Shown here: in pieces, positions 8,409-16,823 of the stretch
How the letters are laid out: each line of letters starts with the position of its first letter
Position numbering within the stretch: position 1 is the stretch's first letter
Assembly (NCBI GenBank): GCA_947476145.1
Contig: CANJPH010000008.1
Location: 1-64,000, forward strand
Reading direction: 5' to 3'
Origin: Bacteroidota bacterium
GTDB taxonomy: Bacteria; Bacteroidota; Bacteroidia; Chitinophagales; Chitinophagaceae
Length of the DNA stretch: 64,000 bases
Program-made: the position numbers and the translations under genes
The notes under the pieces: model-generated
The model's input: the letters and a program-made list of their open reading frames with translations, nothing else
Database searches by the model: none
Told to the model about the DNA's origin: nothing

Positions 8409-9593
8409 ATGGCAGTAAGAATGGATTTGTTTGAATCACCCGATTATTATCAATTAGATGAATTGTTAAGTGAGGAGCATTTAATGGTAAGAACAGCTGT
8501 GCGTGATTATGTAAAAAAAGAAATTTCTCCAATTATAGAAGACTATGCTCAAAAATCAGAATTCCCTCAACAAATTGTGAAGCAATTAGGGGACTTAGGA
8601 TGTTTTGGCCCGACCGTTCCAGTGGAGTATGGTGGTGGTGGGTTGGATTATATTAGCTATGGCATTATGATGCAGGAATTAGAAAGAGGGGACAGTGGCG
8701 TGCGCAGTACAGCAAGTGTGCAAGGTTCTTTAGTGATGTTCCCTATTCATGCATACGGAAGTGAGGAACAAAAGAAAAAATATTTACCTAAGCTAGCAAG
8801 TGGTGAATGGTTGGGTTGTTTTGGATTAACGGAACCTGATCATGGTTCAGATCCAGGAGGTATGTTAACCAATATTAAAGACGCGGGTGATCATGTTATT
8901 TTAAATGGAGCCAAGATGTGGATTAGTAATGCACCTTTTGCACAAGTAGCCGTGGTTTGGGCAAAGAATGAGGAAGGTAAAATTATAGGGCTTATTGTTG
9001 AAAGAGGAATGGAAGGATTTAGTACCCCTACAACGCATAATAAATGGAGCTTAAGAGCAAGTGCCACGGGTGAATTGGTTTTTGACAATGTAAAAGTGCC
9101 TAAAGAAAATATATTGCCAAATGTGGTGGGATTAAAAGGGCCATTGGGTTGTTTGAGTAAAGCGAGGTATGGTATTGCATGGGGTGCATTAGGGGCTGCC
9201 ATGGACTGTTATCATACTGCATTAAGATATAGTAAAGAGCGTGTTCAATTTGGGAAGCCAATTGCTGGTTTTCAGTTGCAACAAAAAAAATTAGCCGAAA
9301 TGGTGACCGAAATTACCAAGGGGCAATTAATGGTTTGGCGTTTAGGGGTTTTAATGAACGAGGGCAGAGCAACACCAGGGCAAGTAAGTATGGCTAAAAG
9401 AAATAGTTGTGAAATTGCTACACAAGTTGCCCGTGATGCACGTCAAATGCTAGGAGGCATGGGTATTACAGGAGAGTATTCCGTTATGCGTCATATGATG
9501 AACTTAGAAAGTGTAATTACTTACGAGGGTACACATGATATTCATTTGTTGATTACGGGTATGGATATTACAGGATTGAATGCATTTAAATAG
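8409..9593 (+). CDS. acyl-CoA dehydrogenase, glutaryl-CoA dehydrogenase type
   Basis: FAD-dependent acyl-CoA dehydrogenase of about 394 residues, cytoplasmic. The domain order is helical N-domain, beta domain with GCFGLTEPDHGSDPGGM (flavin and substrate binding) and MWISNAP, then the helical C-domain. The motif VITYEGTHDIH holds the catalytic base Glu in the position and context typical of glutaryl-CoA dehydrogenases, which convert glutaryl-CoA to crotonyl-CoA. The start at 8409 (MAVRMDLFES) is chosen because the TATCTTTG box lies at 8372-8379; 8421 is also possible. Glutaryl specificity is inferred from motif similarity; a related short-chain substrate cannot be excluded. Confidence 0.85.
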   Translation: MAVRMDLFESPDYYQLDELLSEEHLMVRTAVRDYVKKEISPIIEDYAQKSEFPQQIVKQLGDLGCFGPTVPVEYGGGGLDYISYGIMMQELERGDSGVRSTASVQGSLVMFPIHAYGSEEQKKKYLPKLASGEWLGCFGLTEPDHGSDPGGMLTNIKDAGDHVILNGAKMWISNAPFAQVAVVWAKNEEGKIIGLIVERGMEGFSTPTTHNKWSLRASATGELVFDNVKVPKENILPNVVGLKGPLGCLSKARYGIAWGALGAAMDCYHTALRYSKERVQFGKPIAGFQLQQKKLAEMVTEITKGQLMVWRLGVLMNEGRATPGQVSMAKRNSCEIATQVARDARQMLGGMGITGEYSVMRHMMNLESVITYEGTHDIHLLITGMDITGLNAFK

Positions 9594-9634
9594 AACCCCA
9601 TCAAGGATTATTCATTGAAGTTTATTGAAGGAAT

Positions 9635-10150
9635 ATGGCAGCAGAGAAAATATTTTTAATTGGGATGATGGGATCTGGAAAATCTTTTTGGACTAAAAAA
9701 ATAGCAAAGTGGATAAAAGCGGGAGGCTATGATTTAGATAGTTTAATTGAGATGAATGAAGAAAAAACCATTACCGAAATTTTTAGTGAAGATGGTGAAG
9801 CATACTTTAGAAAAACGGAGACTAAAATTTTAAAGTGGTTTAAAGAAAAGAAAAAATATGTTTTGGCAACTGGAGGGGGTACCCCCAGTAATCAGGAGAA
9901 TATTGATTTTATGAAAAAGGAAGGCATCATCATTTGGTTGGATGAACCTATTGAAGTTTTGGTATCACGCCTTTCTGCAGAAAAAGAACTCCGCCCCTTA
10001 ATTGCCAATTTGAACAATGCACAATTGGGAAGTTTTTTACAAACCAAATTATTAGAACGTCAGCCTTTTTACCAACAAGCAGATTATAAATTATCCGGGG
10101 ACAAAATTACCGAAGCAGCGTTTAAAAAAATTTTAAAAGATGCATCGTAA
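9635..10150 (+). CDS. aroK: shikimate kinase
   Basis: Phosphorylates shikimate at the 3-hydroxyl in the aromatic amino-acid pathway; 171 residues, cytoplasmic. It has Walker A GMMGSGKS (residues 10-17), the shikimate-binding DLDS motif (about 33-36), YFRKTE with the substrate Arg, GGG around residues 81-83 and the lid motif ELRPLI with the second Arg. The length is normal. Its 3' end overlaps the start of the DUF423 gene by 11 bases in another frame, so the two are probably translated from one message. Confidence 0.93.
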   Translation: MAAEKIFLIGMMGSGKSFWTKKIAKWIKAGGYDLDSLIEMNEEKTITEIFSEDGEAYFRKTETKILKWFKEKKKYVLATGGGTPSNQENIDFMKKEGIIIWLDEPIEVLVSRLSAEKELRPLIANLNNAQLGSFLQTKLLERQPFYQQADYKLSGDKITEAAFKKILKDAS

Positions 10151-10553
10151 AGTTTTATTGTGGGGATTGTTATTTGCCGGTATCGCTGTTATGCTGGGTG
10201 CCTTTGGTGCACACGCGCTTAAAAGTATAGTACCCGCCGACAAAGTGATTATTTTTGAGACCGGTATTCGGTATCAATTAATACATGCCTTGGCTTTAAT
10301 TTTACTTTCGCTTTACATACAACAAAACCTATCCATCAACATCCATTCAAATGGGTTAAAATGGTCCGCGCGCTTTTTTTTGCTAGGTATTTTGTGTTTT
10401 AGCGGTTCACTCTACCTGCTTTCATTACAATCCATTTGCAGTTATCCATATGCAAAGTTTTTGGGCCCCATAACACCCCTTGGAGGACTCTTTTTTATGC
10501 TAGGATGGGCCAATTGGGTGCGGGTGGTTTGGCTCCATAAAGTGGATAAGTAG
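10140..10553 (+). CDS. DUF423 family membrane protein
   Basis: A 137-residue inner-membrane protein with four predicted hydrophobic helices (about 5-24, 45-62, 78-98, 108-125). The N-terminal MLGAFGAHALKS is the hallmark of the DUF423/TMEM256 (YgdD) family, and the FETGIRYQLIHALALI segment follows as expected. Function in bacteria is unknown. The start overlaps the shikimate kinase stop by 11 bases, suggesting translational coupling. Confidence 0.88.
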   Translation: MHRKVLLWGLLFAGIAVMLGAFGAHALKSIVPADKVIIFETGIRYQLIHALALILLSLYIQQNLSINIHSNGLKWSARFFLLGILCFSGSLYLLSLQSICSYPYAKFLGPITPLGGLFFMLGWANWVRVVWLHKVDK

Positions 10554-10628
10554 TAGCGGTTCATTTCAATTTTACACATTGGCCAAAAAACCTTTTTCTT
10601 ACTATTGGGAAGGCTTATATTTGTTTCT

Positions 10629-13172
10629 ATGGCAAATAAGCTTAAAAGCAAAAGAGAACCCAAGGTAAATGAGGAAGCATTAAATCCGGATTCGGAAACT
10701 TCCTTAAATGTTACAGACGTAGTTAAGGATGAGCGTACTTCAAAAATTGCGGGCATCGCTATTTTATTATTAACCATCTTTTTATTTATTGCATTCACCT
10801 CTTACTTTTTCACCTGGCAGGATGATCAGGATAAGTTACAAATTTGGCGTAAGCTTTTATTTTCAAGCACGGAAGTAAAGATGAACAATCAGGTGGGTTA
10901 TTTTGGTGCATTCATTGCTTATCAAATGGTATACAATGGTTTTGGATTAGCTGCTTATTTGTTTTGTGCATTTACATTTGTATTGGGTATCAATTTATTT
11001 TTCACCAAGCCAATTTTTAATATTTGGAGAAATATAAAATACGTTTTAATAGGACTATTGGTATTAAGTACCAGCTTAGCTTTTGTTACAAAAGGGGCAA
11101 GCTTTTCTTGGGGTGGTGCAATGGGAGAATACACAAGTAGTTGGATGGTTAAATTTATTGGATCCTTTGGCACGGGGGCTTTATTGGTAGTGGGCTGCTT
11201 TAGTTATTTTGTGTGGAGAGTGAACCCTAAGTTTAATGTTCCCAATTTTAATTTCTTAATGCCTAAGCAAAAAGAAGACCCTTTTATGTCAGAGGAAGAA
11301 GGCATCTATGCGCCTGATGCGGAGGCGATAAGGAAAGAATGGGATTTAAACAATCCGCAACCACAGGAAACGCCGGCAGAAGAATTGCCATCCGGGAATA
11401 GATTAAAAAATAATGCCACTGCTGAAAATGGAATTTCTGTAATTATGCCGGAAGAAGAAGACTCGCTAGAAGCTAGTGATGATTTAGGATCAGATCATGA
11501 CGGCGGTAAATTATTTATTGACGAGTTAGCACCTACTTTAGTTGTTGAAGATTTAGCCCCTGACTTCACCGATCTTGATGACGAACTACTCGAGGACTTG
11601 GATTTAGAAGTAAATGAAGGTGTGAAAGAAGAGATAGTTACCGCAGCTGCCATTGGTAGTTTAGCAACAAAATTTGATGCTACTTTAGATTTAAAAAATT
11701 ACAAGTACCCATCTATTAATTTATTAGAGACACATGGTTCTGAAAAAATTGTGCAAGATCCTGAAGAGTTAGAAACGCATAAAAATCAAATTATTGCGAC
11801 ACTTAAAAACTACGATATCGCCATTCAACGTATTGCTGCAACAGTAGGGCCTACCGTAACATTATATGAGATTGTACCAGCACCAGGGGTGCGGATTAGT
11901 CGTATTAAAAACTTAGAAGATGACATTGCCTTAAGCTTAGCAGCATTAGGTATTCGTATTATAGCGCCTATACCTGGAAAGGGTACCATTGGTATTGAAG
12001 TACCTAATATTCGCAAGTCGGTAGTGAGTATGAAAACACTACTAGCGAGTGAGAAATTTCAAACCAGCACTTTTTCTTTACCTATTGCGATTGGTAAAAA
12101 AATTGACAATGAAAACTTTATTGTGGACTTAGCAGCGATGCCACACTTATTAATGGCGGGTGCAACAGGACAAGGAAAGTCGGTGGGATTAAATGCAATA
12201 TTGGTTTCTCTATTATACAAGAAACACCCCTCTCAATTAAAGTTTGTGTTGGTGGATCCTAAGAAAGTGGAATTAAGTTTATACCGTGTGATTGAAAAAC
12301 ATTTCTTAGCAAAGCTACCTGGCGAAGAGGATGCGATTATTACGGACACTAAAAAAGTAATCAATACTTTAAATGCATTGTGTATTGAAATGGACAACCG
12401 TTACGATTTATTAAAAGAAGCAGGTTGTAGAAATATCAAAGAGTACAATGAGAAATTTACTTCCAGAAAATTAAATCCAGAAAAAGGACATCAATATTTA
12501 CCATTTATTGTTTTGGTAGTGGATGAATTTGCGGATTTAATTATGACTGCGGGTAAAGAAGTAGAAATGCCCATTGCGCGTTTAGCACAGTTAGCACGTG
12601 CGGTAGGTATTCACTTAATCATCGCTACGCAAAGACCTTCTGTCAATATTATTACGGGTACGATTAAAGCCAACTTCCCAGCGCGTATTGCGTTTAAAGT
12701 TTCTAGTAAAATTGACAGCCGTACCATTTTAGATGCCGGTGGAGCCGAGCAGTTAATTGGTAAAGGAGATATGCTGGTTTCTTATAATGGAGAGATTACG
12801 CGTTTACAGTGCGCTTTTGTGGACACGCCAGAAGTAGACCGTGTTTGTTCTTTCATCTCTGAACAAAAAGGCTATCCTCAAGCTTTTTTATTACCTGAAT
12901 ATATGGACGAGAAGGATATGGATTCGGGTAGTGGTTTTGATCCCAATGAAAGAGATCCTTTGTTTGAAGACGCTGCAAAATTAATTGTAAGTGCACAGCA
13001 AGGGTCTACCTCCTTAATTCAAAGAAGAATGAAATTGGGATATAATCGAGCCGGTCGATTAATGGATCAATTGGAATCGGCAGGGATTGTAGGTCCAGGA
13101 CAAGGAAGTAAACCAAGGGAGGTATTGTATAAAACCGATGCAGAACTTTATGATTTCTTACAAAACCTCTAG
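10629..13172 (+). CDS. ftsK: DNA translocase FtsK
   Basis: Septum-anchored ATP-driven DNA pump that clears the chromosome from the division site and promotes dimer resolution. The 847-residue product starts at the ATG at 10629 (MANKLKSKR); 10605 lies upstream of a TATATTTG box at 10616-10623, so the message may be leaderless. An N-terminal region with about four membrane helices (residues 45-200) is followed by an acidic linker (200-360), the RecA-like motor with Walker A GATGQGKSVG and Walker B LVVDEFADL, and a C-terminal gamma winged helix (TSLIQRRMKLGYNRAGRLMD) that reads KOPS-like sequences. It is followed by lolA, a common Bacteroidota order. Confidence 0.95.
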   Translation: MANKLKSKREPKVNEEALNPDSETSLNVTDVVKDERTSKIAGIAILLLTIFLFIAFTSYFFTWQDDQDKLQIWRKLLFSSTEVKMNNQVGYFGAFIAYQMVYNGFGLAAYLFCAFTFVLGINLFFTKPIFNIWRNIKYVLIGLLVLSTSLAFVTKGASFSWGGAMGEYTSSWMVKFIGSFGTGALLVVGCFSYFVWRVNPKFNVPNFNFLMPKQKEDPFMSEEEGIYAPDAEAIRKEWDLNNPQPQETPAEELPSGNRLKNNATAENGISVIMPEEEDSLEASDDLGSDHDGGKLFIDELAPTLVVEDLAPDFTDLDDELLEDLDLEVNEGVKEEIVTAAAIGSLATKFDATLDLKNYKYPSINLLETHGSEKIVQDPEELETHKNQIIATLKNYDIAIQRIAATVGPTVTLYEIVPAPGVRISRIKNLEDDIALSLAALGIRIIAPIPGKGTIGIEVPNIRKSVVSMKTLLASEKFQTSTFSLPIAIGKKIDNENFIVDLAAMPHLLMAGATGQGKSVGLNAILVSLLYKKHPSQLKFVLVDPKKVELSLYRVIEKHFLAKLPGEEDAIITDTKKVINTLNALCIEMDNRYDLLKEAGCRNIKEYNEKFTSRKLNPEKGHQYLPFIVLVVDEFADLIMTAGKEVEMPIARLAQLARAVGIHLIIATQRPSVNIITGTIKANFPARIAFKVSSKIDSRTILDAGGAEQLIGKGDMLVSYNGEITRLQCAFVDTPEVDRVCSFISEQKGYPQAFLLPEYMDEKDMDSGSGFDPNERDPLFEDAAKLIVSAQQGSTSLIQRRMKLGYNRAGRLMDQLESAGIVGPGQGSKPREVLYKTDAELYDFLQNL

Positions 13173-13198
13173 CCATAAAAGGTTAAGGATTGTTTAAA

Positions 13199-13232
13199 AT
13201 TGAATCCATTAAACTAGGATTGCTTATTTTTG
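13199..13232 (+). promoter_or_regulatory. promoter of lolA
   Basis: TTG at 13199-13201, 23 bases, then TATTTTTG at 13225-13232: the Bacteroidota -33/-7 arrangement. The predicted start near 13238 lies upstream of the ATG at 13268 and excludes the longer frame beginning at 13190. Confidence 0.6.
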
Positions 13233-13267
13233 TCAAAGATTTATTAAACATACCACATTCATTTACA

Positions 13268-13891
13268 ATGAGATATTTACTGATTATAGCTTCACTTTTT
13301 ATTATTATGAGCGTCCAGGCTCAAAATGACCCAGCTGCCAAGACCGTTTTAGACCAAATTGGCAGTAAGGTAAAGCAAGCCAAGGGAATCCTTGTAAAAC
13401 TGCAATTGGTGTCCAAAAACAGCAAAGGAAAGGCCATGGGGACCAAGAGTATTAATTTAAAGATGAAGGGGGACAAATACCAGTTGCAGCAAGGGGCCGT
13501 GGAAATTGTTTGTGATGGAACGACTATCTATAATTTTGACGGGGCTAATACCATTACAAAGTCCACTGTAGCAGATGCGGACCAAACCCTTAGCCCACAA
13601 AAATTATTAGCAGGTAACTATGATAAAGACTTCACTTTCAAGCTATTAAGCCAGACTACTTCATCTGCAACGATCGAGTTATCGCCCAAAGACAAGCGTA
13701 AAAACTTCCAAAAAGTGACCCTGGTGGTGGACAAGACAAAATCGGCCCTTTCAAGCGCTACCATCCTGGATAAAAGTAACAATATAACCGACGTTAAAGT
13801 GCTATCTATCAATTATGGAGCCTCGGTTGACGACGGGGTTTTCAAGTTCAACAAGGGTAAATATCCTAAAAACGTAGAAATAATTGATTAG
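13268..13891 (+). CDS. lolA: outer-membrane lipoprotein carrier protein LolA
   Basis: Periplasmic chaperone that shuttles lipoproteins from the inner membrane to the outer membrane; 207 residues. The signal peptide MRYLLIIASLFIIMSVQAQ sets the start at 13268. The mature part shows the LolA half-barrel: the helix ending KQAKGILVKLQLVSK, the LKMKGDKYQLQ strands, a GTTIYNFDGANTITKS strand-turn pattern and the C-terminal VDDGVFKFNKGKYPKNVEIID. In this phylum the gene often follows ftsK, as here. LolA sequences vary widely, so the family call rests on overall pattern. Confidence 0.85.
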   Translation: MRYLLIIASLFIIMSVQAQNDPAAKTVLDQIGSKVKQAKGILVKLQLVSKNSKGKAMGTKSINLKMKGDKYQLQQGAVEIVCDGTTIYNFDGANTITKSTVADADQTLSPQKLLAGNYDKDFTFKLLSQTTSSATIELSPKDKRKNFQKVTLVVDKTKSALSSATILDKSNNITDVKVLSINYGASVDDGVFKFNKGKYPKNVEIID

Positions 13892-13916
13892 GATAACCGC
13901 ATTTCCCTTATCTTTG
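13884..13916 (+). promoter_or_regulatory. promoter of rpsO
   Basis: TTG at 13884-13886, 22-base spacer, TATCTTTG at 13909-13916, matching the Bacteroidota consensus. The predicted start near 13922 leaves a leader of about 55 bases that contains the hairpin at 13941-13959. Confidence 0.65.
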
Positions 13917-13940
13917 CAGCCGAAATAAAAGAAAAAAACC

Positions 13941-13959
13941 GTGGCCAATTGTTGGTCAC
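13941..13959 (+). promoter_or_regulatory. rpsO leader hairpin, possible S15 autoregulatory site
   Basis: An 8-bp stem, GTGGCCAA / TTGGTCAC with a TTG loop, ends 17 bases before the rpsO ATG. Its only non-Watson-Crick pair is G13944-U13956, stacked on G13943-C13957. This resembles the G-U/G-C motif that ribosomal protein S15 recognises in its rRNA and mRNA sites. No T-run follows, so it is not a terminator. The regulatory role is inference. Confidence 0.5.
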
Positions 13960-13976
13960 AAAAAAGAAGATTTACA

Positions 13977-14249
13977 ATGTCTATACTAACAAAAGAAAAG
14001 AAAGCAAGCATTTTTGCTGAATTTGGTGGCAAAGCAACAAACACAGGTTCTATCGAAGGACAAATTGCTATGTTAACTCAACGTATTGCGCACATTTCAG
14101 GTCACTTGAAAGCAAACCACAAAGACCATTCAACTCAAAGAGGGTTAATGCAATTAGTGGGTCAGCGTAAGCGTTTATTGGTTTATTTACAAAAACATAA
14201 CCTTACAGGTTACCGCGCACTAATTGAAAAGTTAGGCTTAAGAAAATAA
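13977..14249 (+). CDS. rpsO: 30S ribosomal protein S15
   Basis: Small-subunit primary binding protein that contacts 16S rRNA helices 20-22; 90 residues, the usual length. The start at 13977 (MSILTKEKK) is chosen over 13941, which lies inside the leader hairpin. The conserved GSIEGQIAMLTQRI and HLKANHKDHSTQRGL segments carry the rRNA-contacting residues, and the C-terminal RKRLLVYLQK is typical. It lies directly upstream of pnp, the conserved rpsO-pnp arrangement. Confidence 0.97.
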   Translation: MSILTKEKKASIFAEFGGKATNTGSIEGQIAMLTQRIAHISGHLKANHKDHSTQRGLMQLVGQRKRLLVYLQKHNLTGYRALIEKLGLRK

Positions 14250-14272
14250 TCAAGAACTACTTATAATAGCTG

Positions 14273-14297
14273 TCCCAACTGTACAACACGGTTGGGA
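14273..14297 (+). terminator. hairpin between rpsO and pnp (weak terminator or RNA-processing site)
   Basis: Stem TCCCAAC (14273-14279) / GTTGGGA (14291-14297) with an 11-base loop, followed by TTAGTTGTTTA rather than a clean T-run. It could attenuate read-through from rpsO into pnp or be an RNase processing point, as known for this gene pair in other bacteria. Confidence 0.5.
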
Positions 14298-14398
14298 TTA
14301 GTTGTTTATATAGGTCAATTATTTTTAGCATGTTTTTGAGATAAATTCAGTTTAAAAATTGATGAATCGTCGATTGCTTCACACCAAAAAAATTAAAA

Positions 14399-16555
14399 AT
14401 GTTATCACAACCCAAATCAGTAAAGTTCGAGGTTAATCCTGGACAAGAAATATTTATCGAAACCGGTAAACTAGCACGTCAAGCAGACGGAGCAGTAACG
14501 GTAAGACAAGGAAATTGTATTTTGTTAGCAACCGTTGTTGCCAACAAAGACCCTAAAGAGGGTCAAGACTTTTTCCCATTAAGCGTAGACTACCAAGAGA
14601 AGTTTGCTTCTGCAGGCCGTATCCCAGGTTCTTTCTTTAAAAGAGAAGCGCGTTTAAACGACTACGAAATTTTAACCAGCCGTTTGATTGACCGTGCTTT
14701 AAGACCTTTATTCCCTGAAGATTATTTATGCGATGTGCAAGTATTAATTTCATTGGTATCATCCGATGAAAATGTAATGCCGGATTCATTAGCATGTTTA
14801 GCAGCATCTGCTGCGTTAGCAGTATCTAATATTCCTATTAAGGAAATTATTTCAGAAGTGCGTATTGGACGCATCAAGGGTGAATTTATTATCAACCCTT
14901 CTAAAGCACAATTAGCAATTTCTGATTTTGAATTTTTAATTGCTGCAACGGATAAGAATTTAATGATGGTAGAAGGAGAGGCGAAAGAATGTTCTGAAGA
15001 AGAATTGGTTCAGTGTTTAGAAATTGCACATGATGCGATTCGTAAACAAATTAAAGCACAAGCGGAATTAAGAAAAGTAGTAGGCATCACAGAAGTGCGT
15101 GATTACAAAAAACCAGAACAAGACGAAGAAATAAAAAATAAAGTATACGCTTTTGCAAAAGCAAAAGTAAATGCGATTGCTGAATTAGGTTCTGCAAAAC
15201 ATGAAAGAAGCGATGCATTTACTGCATTGAAAAAAGAAATCATTGAACATTTAGGAACAGAGATCACAGACTTGCAAAAGAAATTAGCAGGTAAATATTA
15301 TGAGGATTTGAAATGGGAAGTAGTTAGAGATATGATGGTGGATAAGCGTATTCGTTTAGATGGTCGCCAATTAGATCAAGTGCGTCCATTAGCAATGGAA
15401 GTAGATCCATTACCAACACCACACGGATCTTCTTTATTTACAAGAGGAGAAACGCAATCATTAACTACAGTAACATTAGGTACTAAGTTGGATGAGTTAA
15501 TGCAAGAAACAGCAGCAAGTGCTGAATACACTAAGTTTTTCTTACACTATAACTTCCCTCCATTCTCTACAGGAGAAGTCAAGATGATGCGTGGTGTAGG
15601 TCGTCGTGAAGTAGGGCATGGTAATTTAGCGATGCGTTCTTTAAAACAAATGTTACCAGATTCCACCGTGTTCCCATACACATTGAGAGTGGTTTCGGAT
15701 GTATTGGAAAGTAATGGTTCCTCATCAATGGCAACTGTTTGTGCAGGTTCATTAGCATTAATGGATGCAGGTGTTCCAGTGCCTAAGCACGTGAGTGGTG
15801 TGGCGATGGGATTAATTTCAAGAGAAGATGGTAAATATGCAATCTTAACAGATATCTTAGGAGATGAAGATCATTTAGGAGATATGGACTTTAAAGTGAC
15901 GGGTACCCGTGATGGTATCTGTGGTGTTCAAATGGATATTAAAGTAGACGGTTTAAGTATGGATATTATGCGTGAGGCTTTGTCTCAAGCAAAAAAAGGT
16001 CGCTTACATATCTTAGACGCTATGTATGAGTGTATGCCAGCTGCAAGAGCAGATGTGAAGCCACATGCTCCAAGAATGGTTAAATTAATTATTGACAAAG
16101 AATATATTGGTGCAGTAATCGGGCCAGGTGGAAAGATTATTCAAGAAATGCAAAGAACTACAGGTGCTACTATTAATATCGAAGAAGTAGGTAACCATGG
16201 TGAAGTAAGTATCTTCTCTGCCAATAAGGACAGCTTGGATGCTGCGGTTAGATGGATTAATGGTATTGTTGCCGTTCCTGAAATTGGAGATGAATATGAA
16301 GGTGTTGTAAAGGGAGTTAAGGAGTTTGGTGCCTTTGTTGAATTCATGCCAGGCAAACAAGGTTTATTACATATTAGTGAAATAAGCTGGAAGCGTTTGG
16401 AGACGATGGATGGTATCTACAACGAAGGGGATGTAGTGAAGGTGAAGTTGGTTGGTTTGGACCCTAAAACAGGTAAGTTCAAATTAAGCCACAAAGCTTT
16501 ATTACCAAGACCTGAGCAAGCACCTCGCGAGGATCGCGGACCTCAACAAGGATAA
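14399..16555 (+). CDS. pnp: polyribonucleotide nucleotidyltransferase (PNPase)
   Basis: Phosphorolytic 3'-5' exoribonuclease of RNA turnover, 718 residues, full length. Domain order: first RNase PH-like domain (about 10-230), linking helical domain, second RNase PH core (about 330-550) with FFLHYNFPPFSTGE and the GDEDHLGDMDFKV active-site Asp residues, then KH (about 560-620, IGPGGKIIQEM) and S1 (about 625-695, GAFVEFMPGKQGLLHISE). It is preceded by rpsO and ends at a clear terminator. PNPase genes are often autoregulated through the leader; the 149-base gap to rpsO contains one hairpin. Confidence 0.97.
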   Translation: MLSQPKSVKFEVNPGQEIFIETGKLARQADGAVTVRQGNCILLATVVANKDPKEGQDFFPLSVDYQEKFASAGRIPGSFFKREARLNDYEILTSRLIDRALRPLFPEDYLCDVQVLISLVSSDENVMPDSLACLAASAALAVSNIPIKEIISEVRIGRIKGEFIINPSKAQLAISDFEFLIAATDKNLMMVEGEAKECSEEELVQCLEIAHDAIRKQIKAQAELRKVVGITEVRDYKKPEQDEEIKNKVYAFAKAKVNAIAELGSAKHERSDAFTALKKEIIEHLGTEITDLQKKLAGKYYEDLKWEVVRDMMVDKRIRLDGRQLDQVRPLAMEVDPLPTPHGSSLFTRGETQSLTTVTLGTKLDELMQETAASAEYTKFFLHYNFPPFSTGEVKMMRGVGRREVGHGNLAMRSLKQMLPDSTVFPYTLRVVSDVLESNGSSSMATVCAGSLALMDAGVPVPKHVSGVAMGLISREDGKYAILTDILGDEDHLGDMDFKVTGTRDGICGVQMDIKVDGLSMDIMREALSQAKKGRLHILDAMYECMPAARADVKPHAPRMVKLIIDKEYIGAVIGPGGKIIQEMQRTTGATINIEEVGNHGEVSIFSANKDSLDAAVRWINGIVAVPEIGDEYEGVVKGVKEFGAFVEFMPGKQGLLHISEISWKRLETMDGIYNEGDVVKVKLVGLDPKTGKFKLSHKALLPRPEQAPREDRGPQQG

Positions 16556-16580
16556 TTTTCATTAATTATTGAATATCACA

Positions 16581-16610
16581 ATCCCTTCAAGCAATTGAGG
16601 GGATTTTTGT
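16581..16610 (+). terminator. intrinsic terminator of pnp
   Basis: Ten-position inverted repeat ATCCCTTCAA (16581-16590) / TTGAGGGGAT (16595-16604), one pair a G-T wobble, with a GCAA loop, followed by TTTTTGTTT. Confidence 0.85.
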
Positions 16611-16823
16611 TTAATATTTCAGATATTTTTCTATAAAATGTTTAACTTTTTTTTAGTTACGAAATAAGAAAATGCTTAAAAAACCGTTAATAAAACTTAA
16701 CAATTATATAATAGTATCAATTTTTTTTTATAAATTCGTATTTGAAAGCTTGTGAGAGATGTATTTAATACACTTTTTGCAGGCTTATTTATTTGGATAT
16801 AATTTTAAAACAAAACATAAAAC

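Noticed and set aside
16085-16360. Antisense open frames of 91 and 71 residues inside the pnp KH/S1 region
   Set aside because: Both are on the opposite strand of a highly conserved gene and show no domain features.
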